Assembly: GCA_963723165.1 (NCBI GenBank)
Contig: CAVRPP010000003.1
Span: 441,788-505,787 of the forward strand
Reading direction: 5' to 3'
DNA length: 64,000 nt
Source: UBA4744 sp963723165
Lineage (GTDB): Bacteria > Actinomycetota > Acidimicrobiia > Spongiisociales > UBA4744
Both the position numbers and the translations under genes were made by a program. Below the pieces are notes generated by a model. That model ran no database searches, was not told the origin of the DNA, and was given only the letters and a program-made list of their open reading frames with translations. Below, piece by piece: positions 51,141-59,197 of this stretch (position 1 is its first letter; each line of letters opens with the position of its first letter).

Positions 51141-51325
51141 GCCTTCTCCAACTCGTTCTGCCCGATCGGTTCAGAAGCCCTGTTGAAGGGGCCTCCTGGC
51201 CACAATCCAACCCGCCCAGAAACGTGGCCGAGCGGAATTCGATGTGGGTTTCCCGTACCTCAATCGCACAAGCGCTTTTCGACACGGGCACCCTGAGATC
51301 GGCCCAAAAGGACCGGTTCAGCAGA
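51141..51325. other. Gap between map and rpmJ with no infA
   Basis: In most actinobacteria infA (IF-1, about 73 codons) lies between map and rpmJ. These 185 bp hold no ORF resembling IF-1 on either strand and are too short for a complete infA. The gap probably holds the rpmJ promoter. Confidence 0.6.
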
Positions 51326-52114
51326 TTAGCCGCTTGTGGGCGCTACGACCAAATCGTCTTCCGTTGCACTCAACAGCGTCATCACCCGCGGCCCGCGGTC
51401 GGTGATCGCAATCGTATGCTCAAAATGCGCCGACAGGCTCTGATCTGCCGTGACGACGGTCCATCCGTCCGGTTCGACAAGGGTCTCGGGTCCCCCAAGA
51501 TTGAACATAGGCTCGATACAGATGGCCATTCCCTTTTTCAGTTTGGCTCCGGTACCGGGCTTGCCATAGTTGGGTACCTGAGGATCCTCGTGCATTTGTC
51601 TGCCAATTCCGTGCCCCACGTACTCCCGCACTACGCCGAAACCGTGCCGGTGCGCTTCGCTCTCAACAGCATGACCGATATCACCCAATCGAGCGCCTGC
51701 CTTCGCCAATCCAATCGCCGCTTGCAGTGCCCGTTCCGTTGTGTCGATGAGCAGCTGAGTCTCCGGGGAAACCTCCCCGATCGGAAACGTTATTGCGGCA
51801 TCGCCGTGAAAACCTTCGAAAATGGCACCGGCGTCGATCGACAGGACGTCCCCCTCGACCAACCGGTAGTCGGAAGGAATGCCGTGAACGATCACGTTGT
51901 TCGGCGACGTGCAGATGCTGGCCGGGTAGCCGTGATAGCCGAGAAACGACGGGGTACATCCCCGCGAGCGAATCACTTCGGCAGCCAGTGCGTCCAATTC
52001 CCGCAATGAGACACCGGGCGCCGCGCCTTGTTTCACGGTGGCCAGAACCACAGCAACCGTTTGTCCGGCCACGGCCATCTTCTGGAACTCTTTGCGGCTC
52101 TTTATGGTGATCAT
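51326..52114 (-). CDS. map: Type I methionine aminopeptidase
   Basis: A 262-residue metallopeptidase that removes initiator methionine. Metal ligands lie in 'EGDVLSIDAGAIFEGFHGDA' (two Asp), 'EYVGHGIGRQMHEDPQ' (His), 'MAICIEPMFNLG' (Glu) and the last Glu in 'SAHFEHTIAITDRGP'. It overlaps adk by 4 bp. There is no N-terminal zinc finger extension. Confidence 0.96.
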   Translation of the reverse strand: MITIKSRKEFQKMAVAGQTVAVVLATVKQGAAPGVSLRELDALAAEVIRSRGCTPSFLGYHGYPASICTSPNNVIVHGIPSDYRLVEGDVLSIDAGAIFEGFHGDAAITFPIGEVSPETQLLIDTTERALQAAIGLAKAGARLGDIGHAVESEAHRHGFGVVREYVGHGIGRQMHEDPQVPNYGKPGTGAKLKKGMAICIEPMFNLGGPETLVEPDGWTVVTADQSLSAHFEHTIAITDRGPRVMTLLSATEDDLVVAPTSG

Positions 52115-52743
52115 GTCCGCACCGCCGTCAAGATCTCCCCGGTGATGTGCTCGACCGAGCCAATCGCTTTGATCTCCACGACAAGGCCCCGTTCTTCGAA
52201 GAAGTCAACCAACGGTTCGGTTTCCCGCCGGTACACCGCAAGACGGTTCCGGATCACTTGCTCCGAATCGTCGGGACGCTGCTCCAGCGGTTCGCCGTCC
52301 ACATCGCAAACCCCGGGTTGGTTCGGCGGGCGGTCATCGAGGTGGTACGAATGGCCTTGCGAGCACCCCCGGCGGCCCCCGATACGCCGGATGATCTCTT
52401 CCTCGTCGACAATCAACAGCACCACCCGGTCGATCGCCCCGGCCGGAGAGGCTTCGAGCGCCCTCGCCTGGGCGAGATTGCGGGGAAACCCATCGAGGAT
52501 GAAACCGTCCGCAGCGTCTTCGGCAGAAATGCGGTCGATGAGCATGGCAATCACGAGGTCATCGGAAACGAGATCACCCGCTTGCATCCGCTTGGCCGCT
52601 TTCCGACCGAGATCGGTGTCGGCAGAGATGTGAAGCCGCAACATGTCGCCGGTGGAGATGTGAGGCACCCGCAGAGCGGCAGCAACCCGCTTCGACTGCG
52701 TGCCCTTGCCCGATCCGGGCGGTCCAAGGAAGATGAGTCTCAA
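52111..52743 (-). CDS. adk: Adenylate kinase
   Basis: A 210-residue nucleotide kinase, AMP + ATP to 2 ADP. P-loop 'LIFLGPPGSGKGTQSKRVAA', AMP site 'HISTGDMLRLHI' and 'DGFILDGFPRNLAQAR'. The LID is of the long type ('GRRGCSQGHSYHLDDRP' then 'GVCDVDGEPLEQR') but keeps only part of the Cys4 or Cys3-Asp zinc set, so zinc binding is doubtful. It sits between secY and map, as usual. Confidence 0.96.
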   Translation of the reverse strand: MRLIFLGPPGSGKGTQSKRVAAALRVPHISTGDMLRLHISADTDLGRKAAKRMQAGDLVSDDLVIAMLIDRISAEDAADGFILDGFPRNLAQARALEASPAGAIDRVVLLIVDEEEIIRRIGGRRGCSQGHSYHLDDRPPNQPGVCDVDGEPLEQRPDDSEQVIRNRLAVYRRETEPLVDFFEERGLVVEIKAIGSVEHITGEILTAVRT

Positions 52744-52751
52744 GGCAGCTC

Positions 52752-52825
52752 CCGGTTGCCGGTTACCAGTTCCCAGCCAAACAGACGCCCCTGGATACTG
52801 GCGACTGGTTACTGGTTACCGGCAC
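52752..52825. repeat. Heptad-phased repeat, two inverted arms (adk-secY gap)
   Basis: Left arm CCGGTTG, CCGGTTA, CCAGTTC, CCAGCCA (52752-52779). Right arm CTGGATA, CTGGCGA, CTGGTTA, CTGGTTA, CCGGCAC (52791-52825). Reverse-complementing the right arm aligns it with the left with most CCRGT positions matching. It occupies nearly the whole gap between secY and adk. Confidence 0.88.
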
Positions 52826-52836
52826 GTGAGCGGAGC

Positions 52837-54165
52837 TCACGTCAGGAATCCTTCGTAGTTCCGCATCGTCAACTGGCTCTCGATTTGCTTCATCGTCTCG
52901 AGCGCCACCCCGACCACGATCAGGATCGATACCCCGCCGAATCCGACACTCACGTTCCAGATCGCCCCGGCTATGGAAGGCAGGATGGCCACCAGACCCA
53001 GGAACAGGGAACCCGGAAGCGTGATCCGGTTGAGGATGTGCTCCAGGTGCCGGGCCGTCTGGCTGCCGGGCCGCACGCCTGGCACGAAACCACCCTGACG
53101 TTGGATCATTTCGGCCTGGCGGACCGGATCGAACTGGATGGCGGTGTAGAAGTACGTGAAGAAGATGATCAGGGTGAACAGCAGGAAGATGTAGAAGGTG
53201 CTCACACCCTGGCTGTTGCCGATGTTGATGTCGATCCAGTTGCGGACGGAGGTCATGAAACCGCCTCCGTCGGAGGGGATGGCAGTCGCAACCAGCACCG
53301 GGAAGTACATCATGCTGGTGGCAAAGATGACCGGAATGACCCCTGCTGTGTTGACTTTCAGCGGGATGTAGGTGCTCTGCCCGCCCATCACCCGACGACC
53401 GCGAACCCGCTTGGCGAACTGGATCGGTATTCGGCGCTGTCCCTGTTCGACGTAAATGATCCCCGCAATCATCACCAGGAACATGATCACGAACACCAGG
53501 AAGATGAGCACGCCGCCCGGCCGGCCGGCGGTGATCGTCCCGGCATAGATCAGAGCGAAACTCGAGGGAAGCTGGCTAATGATCGAAACGAAGATGACCA
53601 GCGACATGCCGTTCCCGACGCCCCGCTGTGTGATCAGCTCACCGATCCACATGATGAAAGCGGTACCGGCCGTCATCGTCAGAACGATGAGCGCCACCCT
53701 TGCGGTGGTGTAATCCTCCGGTGCAATCAGCAGAATCCCGCCGGTCAGCGACCCCCGGCTGAACAAGTAGGTGATTCCGGTCGATTGGAGCAGGGCCAGA
53801 ACCACGGTCAGGTAGCGGGTCCACTGGGTGATGACCTTCCGGCCGGATTCGCCCTCGTCCTGTAGCCGCTGGAGCCTGGGGATCACCACTGCCAGCAATT
53901 GCATGATGATGCTCGAGGTGATGTACGGCATGATGCCAAGGCTGAATACGGAGAACCGCTCCAACGCCCCACCGGAGAACAGGTTGAGCAACCCGACGAT
54001 GCCCGCTGACTCCTGCTGGGCGGCCAGTTCCTGCACCTGATTCAGGTCAACCCCGGGAACCGGAATAGCCGTGCCGAGCCGATAGACGGCGAACATGGCC
54101 AGCGTAAACAGTATCTTCCGGCGCAAGTCCGGGATCTTGAACATGTAGCGATAAATCGAAAGCAT
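52837..54165 (-). CDS. secY: Protein translocase subunit SecY
   Basis: A 442-residue channel subunit of the Sec translocon with ten transmembrane helices. 'AVYRLGTAIPVPGVDLNQVQ', 'SIIMQLLAVVIPRLQRLQDE' and 'MWIGELITQRGVGNGMSLVI' are conserved signatures; the cytoplasmic loop 'GGFVPGVRPGSQTARHLEHI' contacts the ribosome. It is complete and lies between rplO and adk. Confidence 0.97.
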   Translation of the reverse strand: MLSIYRYMFKIPDLRRKILFTLAMFAVYRLGTAIPVPGVDLNQVQELAAQQESAGIVGLLNLFSGGALERFSVFSLGIMPYITSSIIMQLLAVVIPRLQRLQDEGESGRKVITQWTRYLTVVLALLQSTGITYLFSRGSLTGGILLIAPEDYTTARVALIVLTMTAGTAFIMWIGELITQRGVGNGMSLVIFVSIISQLPSSFALIYAGTITAGRPGGVLIFLVFVIMFLVMIAGIIYVEQGQRRIPIQFAKRVRGRRVMGGQSTYIPLKVNTAGVIPVIFATSMMYFPVLVATAIPSDGGGFMTSVRNWIDINIGNSQGVSTFYIFLLFTLIIFFTYFYTAIQFDPVRQAEMIQRQGGFVPGVRPGSQTARHLEHILNRITLPGSLFLGLVAILPSIAGAIWNVSVGFGGVSILIVVGVALETMKQIESQLTMRNYEGFLT

Positions 54166-54171
54166 GAAGAG

Positions 54172-54275
54172 TTCTCAGTCCTCAGTTGTCAGTTCTCGGT
54201 TGTCACTTTTCCGTCATCGGCCATTCGCGGTCTGTAGCAGGTTACTGACTACTGACTACTGGTAACTGATGACTC
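54172..54275. repeat. Heptad-phased repeat, two inverted arms (secY-rplO gap)
   Basis: Left arm TTCTCAG, TCCTCAG, TTGTCAG, TTCTCGG, TTGTCAC (54172-54206). Right arm GTTACTG, ACTACTG, ACTACTG, GTAACTG, ATGACTC (54241-54275). The arms are of opposite sense with a 34-bp spacer. Confidence 0.88.
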
Positions 54276-54282
54276 GTCGAAA

Positions 54283-54750
54283 TCATCTCTCGAGGATTTC
54301 GACTTTTCCTCCGGCCGCCTCGATCTTCGCGACGGCTCCCTTGCTGAAGGCATGGGCCTGGACGGTGAGGGGTTTGCCGAGTTCGCCCTCTGCCAGAACC
54401 TTGACACGACCCCTCTTCTTGACCAGCCCACGGTCACGCAACTCGTCCGGCGTGACGGTCGACTTGGCCCTGAACTCGTTGAGCCGGTCGACGTTCACGA
54501 CCGCAAAATATTCCTTGTTCGGGTTGGTGAAACCGCGGAGCTTGGGCAGGCGGCGGGCAAGCGGCGTTTGACCGCCTTCGAACCCGGGACGGAGCTTGCT
54601 GCGAGCATTGAGTCCCTTGGTGCCGCGACCAGCGGTCTTCCCGCGTCGGCCACCTTCGCCGCGCCCCACCCGGATCCTGGCCTTCTTCGAGCCGGGAGCA
54701 GGCTTCAGGTGGTGAAGCTGCAGCTTGTTCGATTTCTCTTGATCAGCCAT
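54283..54750 (-). CDS. rplO: 50S ribosomal protein L15
   Basis: A 155-residue L15. 'NKLQLHHLKPAPGSKKARIR', 'GRGTKGLNARSKLRPGFEGG' and 'GAVAKIEAAGGKVEIL' are typical. It is flanked on both sides by heptad repeat gaps instead of the short spacings usual in this operon. Confidence 0.96.
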   Translation of the reverse strand: MADQEKSNKLQLHHLKPAPGSKKARIRVGRGEGGRRGKTAGRGTKGLNARSKLRPGFEGGQTPLARRLPKLRGFTNPNKEYFAVVNVDRLNEFRAKSTVTPDELRDRGLVKKRGRVKVLAEGELGKPLTVQAHAFSKGAVAKIEAAGGKVEILER

Positions 54751-54760
54751 GTCGTTCCTT

Positions 54761-54837
54761 AGTTTCCAGTTCCCAGTTTCCAGTTCCCAGTCATCAGTTC
54801 ACACTGGCAACTGGCTTCCGGTGACTGGCTACTTGCT
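54761..54837. repeat. Heptad-phased repeat, 11 units (rplO-rpmD gap)
   Basis: AGTTTCC, AGTTCCC, AGTTTCC, AGTTCCC, AGTCATC, AGTTCAC, ACTGGCA, ACTGGCT, TCCGGTG, ACTGGCT, ACTTGCT run without losing 7-bp phase. The first six are of CAGT sense and the last five of ACTG sense, so the whole is a phased inverted repeat filling the 78-bp gap and running into the rpmD stop region. Confidence 0.9.
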
Positions 54838-55017
54838 CTCTTCTACCTTCACCAGATGGGCCACAGCGTGGAGCATGCCTCGCACATCGGGGGTGTCCTG
54901 GTGCTCGACAGTTTGCTGCATGCGCCGCAATCCAAGGCTCCGCACGGTCGCCCGGTTCTTGGGTTTCTCCCCGATGGTGCTCTTGACGAGCGTCACGGTG
55001 ATGTTCTTGACAGCCAT
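54829..55017 (-). CDS. rpmD: 50S ribosomal protein L30
   Basis: A 62-residue L30. 'ITVTLVKSTIGEKPKNRATV' and 'RSLGLRRMQQTVEHQDTPDV' are the family pattern. It starts 2 bp after rpsE. Its last codons overlap the edge of a heptad tract. Confidence 0.95.
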   Translation of the reverse strand: MAVKNITVTLVKSTIGEKPKNRATVRSLGLRRMQQTVEHQDTPDVRGMLHAVAHLVKVEESK

Positions 55018-55019
55018 CG

Positions 55020-55571
55020 TTATCTCTCTTCGCCGACCTGGGTGCGTAACAATTCTGTTGAACGGTAGGCCGCCAGCAGCCCTGGGGGAGTGACTTCTTC
55101 AGGACGCTTGCCTCGCAACTTGGCGACTTCCTCGGGGCGTCGCTGCGACATGAGGCCCTGCATGGTTGCCCTGGCGACGTTGAGGTGGGTGGGCGATCCA
55201 AGCGATTTTGCCAGAGCGTCGCGAACCCCGGCGGCTTCGAGGATCTGCCGGACCGCTCCCCCGGCAATGACTCCCGTACCGGGGGCAGCAGGTTTCAGGA
55301 GCACCCGCGAGGCTCCATGGACGCCAACAATCTCGTGGATCAAGGTGGTCCCGGCCATGGGAACCGGAGCCATCGCCTTGCGGGCGGCTTCCATTCCCTT
55401 CTGAATAGCGGCAGGCACTTCTTTCGCCTTGCCGTATCCGATGCCTACGTTGCCGCGACCGTCGCCGACGACGACCAACGCCGTGAACGAGAACCGTCGG
55501 CCACCTTTGACTACCTTGGCGACCCGGTTGATTTGTACGACTCGCTCATCCAGTTGTTGCATGTCGGCCAT
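55020..55571 (-). CDS. rpsE: 30S ribosomal protein S5
   Basis: A 183-residue S5. 'VVKGGRRFSFTALVVVGDGR' and 'GNVGIGYGKAKEVPAAIQKG' form the RNA-binding domain, and 'AGVRDALAKSLGSPTHLNVA' the C-terminal domain. It is of usual length with a modest C-terminal extension. Confidence 0.97.
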   Translation of the reverse strand: MADMQQLDERVVQINRVAKVVKGGRRFSFTALVVVGDGRGNVGIGYGKAKEVPAAIQKGMEAARKAMAPVPMAGTTLIHEIVGVHGASRVLLKPAAPGTGVIAGGAVRQILEAAGVRDALAKSLGSPTHLNVARATMQGLMSQRRPEEVAKLRGKRPEEVTPPGLLAAYRSTELLRTQVGEER

Positions 55572-55580
55572 CGATAACTC

Positions 55581-55934
55581 CTAAAACTTCAGACCGGATT
55601 CACGGGCCGACTCCGCCAGCGCCTTCACCCGGCCGTGGAACGGGTATCCGCCCCTATCGAATACCACTTCAGAGATCCCCGCCGCCACAGCGCGTTCGCC
55701 GAGCAGCTTTCCTACCTCTGTTGCCGTTGCAACGGTGAGGGTCTTGGCGCGCATGGCTGCTTCCTGCGAGGAAGCCGCCGCCAAGGTCCGACCGGCGTTG
55801 TCGTCGATGATCTGCGCCGAGATATACCGGTTGCTGCGGAACACCGCCAAACGTGGGCGCGCCTGCGTCCCGGACAGCTTCTTGCGAACCCGGAGGTGCC
55901 GGCGACGCCGGGCTTGTGTGCGTGACCCCTTCAT
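55581..55934 (-). CDS. rplR: 50S ribosomal protein L18
   Basis: A 117-residue L18, the 5S rRNA-binding protein. 'RRHLRVRKKLSGTQARPRLA' and 'VFRSNRYISAQIIDDNAGRT' and the C-terminal 'VVFDRGGYPFHGRVKALAES' are conserved. It overlaps rplF by 4 bp. Confidence 0.97.
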   Translation of the reverse strand: MKGSRTQARRRRHLRVRKKLSGTQARPRLAVFRSNRYISAQIIDDNAGRTLAAASSQEAAMRAKTLTVATATEVGKLLGERAVAAGISEVVFDRGGYPFHGRVKALAESARESGLKF

Positions 55935-56473
55935 CTGGCCACCCCTGCCTTTCCTGCCTTGCGCCGTACGTGCTCGTCCACGTAGCGGATTCCCTTGCCT
56001 TTGTAGGGTTCGGGTGGTCGAACCTTCCTGATGTTCGCAGCTACCTGACCGACGAGTTCCTTGTCGATCCCGCTGACGATGATGCGGGTCTGGTCGGGTA
56101 CTTCAAAGGTGATGCCGTCCGGAGCCTTGATGTCTACCGGGTGGCTGAAGCCGACCAGCAGTTCGATGTTGTTGCCCTTGAGCGACGCTCGATAGCCGAC
56201 GCCGACAATGCTCAACTCCTTGCTGTAACCCTCAGCGACGCCATGCACCATGTTGGCGAGCAAGGCACGCGACAAACCGTGAAGAGCGCGGGTGTGCCGG
56301 TCTTCGTCGTTGCGTTCTACTCGAGCCTCACCGTCCTCGATCACGATGGTGACTCGCTCGGTGAAGGTACGCTGCAGGGTCCCCTTCGGCCCTTTGACCG
56401 TCACGTCCTGGCCGGACACCTTGATGTCCACACCGGACACGATCGGAACCGGACTCTTGCCAATGCGGCTCAT
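55931..56473 (-). CDS. rplF: 50S ribosomal protein L6
   Basis: A 180-residue L6. 'SRIGKSPVPIVSGVDIKVSG' at the start, duplicated fold, and 'RKVRPPEPYKGKGIRYVDEH' at the C-terminus. It lies 1 bp after rpsH. Confidence 0.97.
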   Translation of the reverse strand: MSRIGKSPVPIVSGVDIKVSGQDVTVKGPKGTLQRTFTERVTIVIEDGEARVERNDEDRHTRALHGLSRALLANMVHGVAEGYSKELSIVGVGYRASLKGNNIELLVGFSHPVDIKAPDGITFEVPDQTRIIVSGIDKELVGQVAANIRKVRPPEPYKGKGIRYVDEHVRRKAGKAGVAR

Positions 56474-56474
56474 G

Positions 56475-56870
56475 TCACCACACCTCGCAGATGATCTCGC
56501 CGCCCAGGCGGCGTCGACGGGCTTCCCGGTCGGGCAACAGACCCTGGGAGGTGGAAACGACGATGACGCCCAACCCGCCCTGAGAGCGGGGCAGGTCGGA
56601 AGCGCCGCGGTAGACGCGGTGACCGGGAGAAGACACCCGGCGGATGCCCTTGATCACGCGGGTCCGCCCCGGGGCGTACTTCATCTTCACGGTCAACTCG
56701 TTTGCAGGTCCTTTCGGCTGGACCTCAAAACCCTCGATGAAGCCTTCTGCGGCAAGGATCTTGGCAACTTCAGCCTTGACCTTGGACGACGGCATAGAAA
56801 TCGTCTTCTTCACGGCCTGATTGCCATTACGGATTCTGGTCAACATGTCTGCGATGGGATCAGTGTTCAT
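56475..56870 (-). CDS. rpsH: 30S ribosomal protein S8
   Basis: A 131-residue S8. 'TDPIADMLTRIRNGNQAVKK' at the start and 'LGVIVVSTSQGLLPDREARR' near the end. It shares one base with the rpsN stop. It is a primary 16S rRNA binder. Confidence 0.97.
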   Translation of the reverse strand: MNTDPIADMLTRIRNGNQAVKKTISMPSSKVKAEVAKILAAEGFIEGFEVQPKGPANELTVKMKYAPGRTRVIKGIRRVSSPGHRVYRGASDLPRSQGGLGVIVVSTSQGLLPDREARRRRLGGEIICEVW

Positions 56871-57055
56871 TACCAGGACGCCTTTCTGATCCCGGGAAGC
56901 TCACCACGGGAAGCCAGCTGCCGAACACAAATCCGGCACATCCCGAACTTGCGGAGGTACGCGCGCGACCGACCGCAGCGCTTGCAGCGGTTGTAGGCCC
57001 GTACCTGGAACTTGGGCTTCCGTTGTGACTTCGCAATCAAACTCTTCTTTGCCAT
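56870..57055 (-). CDS. rpsN: 30S ribosomal protein S14, zinc type
   Basis: A 61-residue short S14 with two Cys-x2-Cys pairs, 'NRCKRCGRSRAY' and 'FGMCRICVRQLA', which bind zinc. The start at 57055 (MAKKSLIAKSQRKPKFQ) is the normal one; the longer open frame overlaps rplE. This form in the spc operon is typical of actinobacteria. Confidence 0.96.
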   Translation of the reverse strand: MAKKSLIAKSQRKPKFQVRAYNRCKRCGRSRAYLRKFGMCRICVRQLASRGELPGIRKASW

Positions 57056-57068
57056 ACAAACCCTCGTT

Positions 57069-57626
57069 TCACGCCCTGGTTTCAGTTCTTCGGAACGGGA
57101 AACCGAACGCCTCGAGCAGTACCTTGGCATGCTCGTCGGAGCCGGCAGTCGTGCAGATGGTGATGTCCATCCCCCGCACCGCGGTGACCTTGTCGTAGTC
57201 GATTTCCGGGAAGATCAGCTGTTCGGTGACTCCGAAGCTGTAGTTGCCGCGCCCGTCGAACGACTTGGGATTGAGGCCACGAAAGTCACGCACGCGGGGA
57301 ATCGCCACCGACACCAGACGATCGAAGAACTCCCACATGCGATCGCCCCGCATCGTTACCGAAACCCCAACGGGATTGCCCTGACGGAGCTTGAAGTTGG
57401 CAATCGACTTCCTGGACCGATTCAAGCGCGGTTTCTGACCCGTGATGATGGCGAGCTCTTCCATGGCTGCTTCTATCTGCTTCGGCTCGGAAATTCCCTC
57501 GCCAATCCCCATGTTGACCACGATCTTGTCCATGCGGGGCACCTGCATGGGGTTGTCGACGTTCAGGCGTTCCTTGAGAGCGGCCGCCACCTCGGTGTTG
57601 TATTTCTCCTTGAGACGGGGGATCAC
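57069..57626 (-). CDS. rplE: 50S ribosomal protein L5
   Basis: A 185-residue L5, part of the 5S rRNA complex. 'PRMDKIVVNMGIGEGISEPK', 'KPRLNRSRKSIANFKLRQGN' and 'DFRGLNPKSFDGRGNYSFGV' are conserved. It overlaps rplX by 4 bp. Confidence 0.97.
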   Translation of the reverse strand: MIPRLKEKYNTEVAAALKERLNVDNPMQVPRMDKIVVNMGIGEGISEPKQIEAAMEELAIITGQKPRLNRSRKSIANFKLRQGNPVGVSVTMRGDRMWEFFDRLVSVAIPRVRDFRGLNPKSFDGRGNYSFGVTEQLIFPEIDYDKVTAVRGMDITICTTAGSDEHAKVLLEAFGFPFRRTETRA

Positions 57627-57928
57627 AGATCACCTCCACACTTCACACAGGTGCGGTGCTTCACGCCGTCGGCGTCGAAACGGTGTCCGACCCGGGTCGG
57701 CCCACAATCGGAACAGATGATCATCACGTTGGACGAGTTGATCGGCATGTCCTTGTCGATGATGCCGCCCTGCATGGTCTGCCCGCGAGGCGCCTGATGT
57801 TTCTTTGCCGTATTGACACCCTCAACGATCAGCTTGTCGGTCTTCGGCATAACCCGAACAACGCGCGACTCTTTTCCGGCATCCTTGCCGGCGATGACCT
57901 TCACTTTGTCGCCTTCGCGCAACCGCAT
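57623..57928 (-). CDS. rplX: 50S ribosomal protein L24
   Basis: A 101-residue L24. KOW motif 'LREGDKVKVIAGKDAGKESR'; 'VVRVMPKTDKLIVEGVNTAK' follows. The C-terminal 'CSDCGPTRVGHRFDADGVKH' and 'CVKCG' carry four cysteines, the zinc-ribbon-like version found in some bacteria. The ATG at 57928 shares a base with the rplN stop. Confidence 0.95.
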   Translation of the reverse strand: MRLREGDKVKVIAGKDAGKESRVVRVMPKTDKLIVEGVNTAKKHQAPRGQTMQGGIIDKDMPINSSNVMIICSDCGPTRVGHRFDADGVKHRTCVKCGGDL

Positions 57929-58297
57929 CAGATGACCTCCGGGGCCAGCGAGACAATCCGCATGAACTTCTTGTCTCGCAGTTCTCGAGCCACGGGACCA
58001 AAGATGCGGGTGCCGCGCGGCTGCTGGTTCTGGTCGATGATCACGCATGCGTTGTCATCGAATCGGATGTAGGTCCCGTCCTGGCGTCGGTATTCCTTGG
58101 CCGTTCGCACAACGACGGCCTTGACGACTTCACCGCGTCTTGACGGTTCCGCCGGGAATTGCATCCTTGACGGTGCCGACGATGATATCGCCCAAGCCGG
58201 CGTAGCGTCGGCGAGATCCGCCCAACACGCGGATACACAACAACTCGCGGGCACCGCTGTTATCGGCGACCTTGAGCCGCGATTCCTGCTGGATCAT
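57928..58297 (-). CDS. rplN: 50S ribosomal protein L14 (frameshifted as sequenced)
   Basis: The N-terminal 52 codons read MIQQESRLKVADNSGAREL through 'IIVGTVKDAIPGGTVK', then the frame runs to a stop. The rest ('RGEVVKAVVVRTAKEYRRQD' to 'MRIVSLAPEVI') is in the next frame. One extra base near 58138-58141 (minus-strand GTCAAGACGCGG) accounts for it. With it removed the protein is 122 residues, exactly the usual L14 length. It starts inside the rpsQ stop (ATGA overlap). All conserved parts are intact, so an error in the sequence is the simplest cause. Confidence 0.93.
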
Positions 58298-58554
58298 CGG
58301 GCACGCTCCACAACTTCAGCGACCCGCCAGCGCTTGGTTTTGGACAAAGGCCGCGTTTCGACGATCCGTACGGTGTCGCCAAGTTTGGCGTCGTTGGCTT
58401 CGTCATGAACATGGAATTGCTTCCTGGATCTCACAACCTTGTCGTAACGCGGGTGACGCATCGACTGGGTGATTTCGACGGTGATCGTCTTGTCACGGGC
58501 GTCGGAAACCACCACGCCGACTCGCGTCTTGCGTGTGGCACGCTCCTCGACCAT
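58294..58554 (-). CDS. rpsQ: 30S ribosomal protein S17
   Basis: An 86-residue S17. 'KTRVGVVVSDARDKTITVEI' and 'RPLSKTKRWRVAEVVERAR' are typical. The ATG at 58554 (MVEERATRK) is used; it shares one base with the rpmC stop. Confidence 0.95.
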   Translation of the reverse strand: MVEERATRKTRVGVVVSDARDKTITVEITQSMRHPRYDKVVRSRKQFHVHDEANDAKLGDTVRIVETRPLSKTKRWRVAEVVERAR

Positions 58555-58787
58555 CACGAACCTTCCTTTTCCATGGCCTGCTGTTGTGCAGCCCAAGCCT
58601 CGAGTTCTTGTTCCCGGATCAAAGTGGCGAGCCGGGCTATGTCTTTTCGCAGCTCGCCGAGGCGGGCAGTGTTGTCCAGCTGGTTGGTGGCGAGCTGAAA
58701 ACGCAAGTTGAAGAGTTCCTCTTTTGAGTCCTCCAACCGCTCCTGTAGTTCTTGCGCGGTGAGCTCCCGCAGGTCTTCGGCTTTCAC
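58554..58787 (-). CDS. rpmC: 50S ribosomal protein L29
   Basis: A 77-residue L29. 'KAEDLRELTAQELQERLEDS' and 'KEELFNLRFQLATNQLDNTA' are conserved. The GTG start at 58787 overlaps the rplP stop by 4 bp (GTGA). The frame is open far upstream through rplP, but that is antisense to no gene and out of the rplP frame, so it is not coding. Confidence 0.94.
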   Translation of the reverse strand: MKAEDLRELTAQELQERLEDSKEELFNLRFQLATNQLDNTARLGELRKDIARLATLIREQELEAWAAQQQAMEKEGS

Positions 58788-59197
58788 GTGTCCTCCCGCA
58801 TCACAAACTTGGTCTTGATGGGCAGCTTGTGACCGGCACGGCGCATGGCCTCGCGAGCCATGTCTTCCGGCACTCCCGACAACTCGAACATCACGCGGCC
58901 CGGTTTCACGACCGCTACCCAGAACTCCGGGTTGCCTTTGCCGGAACCCATCCGGGTCTCGGCCGGCTTCTGCGTGACCGGTTTGTCCGGGAAGATAGTG
59001 ATCCACACTTTCCCACCACGCTTGACGGTTCGGGTGATGGCCACACGGGCCGACTCGATCTGCCGGGCAGTGATCCAGGCCTCCTCGAGCGCCTTGATCC
59101 CGTATTCGCCGAAGGAAACCCTCGTTCCGCCTTTGGCGTTGCCACGCCGCCGACCGCGGTGCATCTTCCGGTATTTGGTTCTCTTGGGCATCAACAT
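58784..59197 (-). CDS. rplP: 50S ribosomal protein L16
   Basis: A 137-residue L16. 'LMPKRTKYRKMHRGRRRGNA' at the start, 'GKVWITIFPDKPVTQKPAET' and 'RMGSGKGNPEFWVAVVKPGR' in the middle. MLMPKR at 59197 is used because its ATG overlaps the reconstructed rpsC stop (TGATG), like the other junctions in this operon. Confidence 0.95.
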   Translation of the reverse strand: MLMPKRTKYRKMHRGRRRGNAKGGTRVSFGEYGIKALEEAWITARQIESARVAITRTVKRGGKVWITIFPDKPVTQKPAETRMGSGKGNPEFWVAVVKPGRVMFELSGVPEDMAREAMRRAGHKLPIKTKFVMREDT

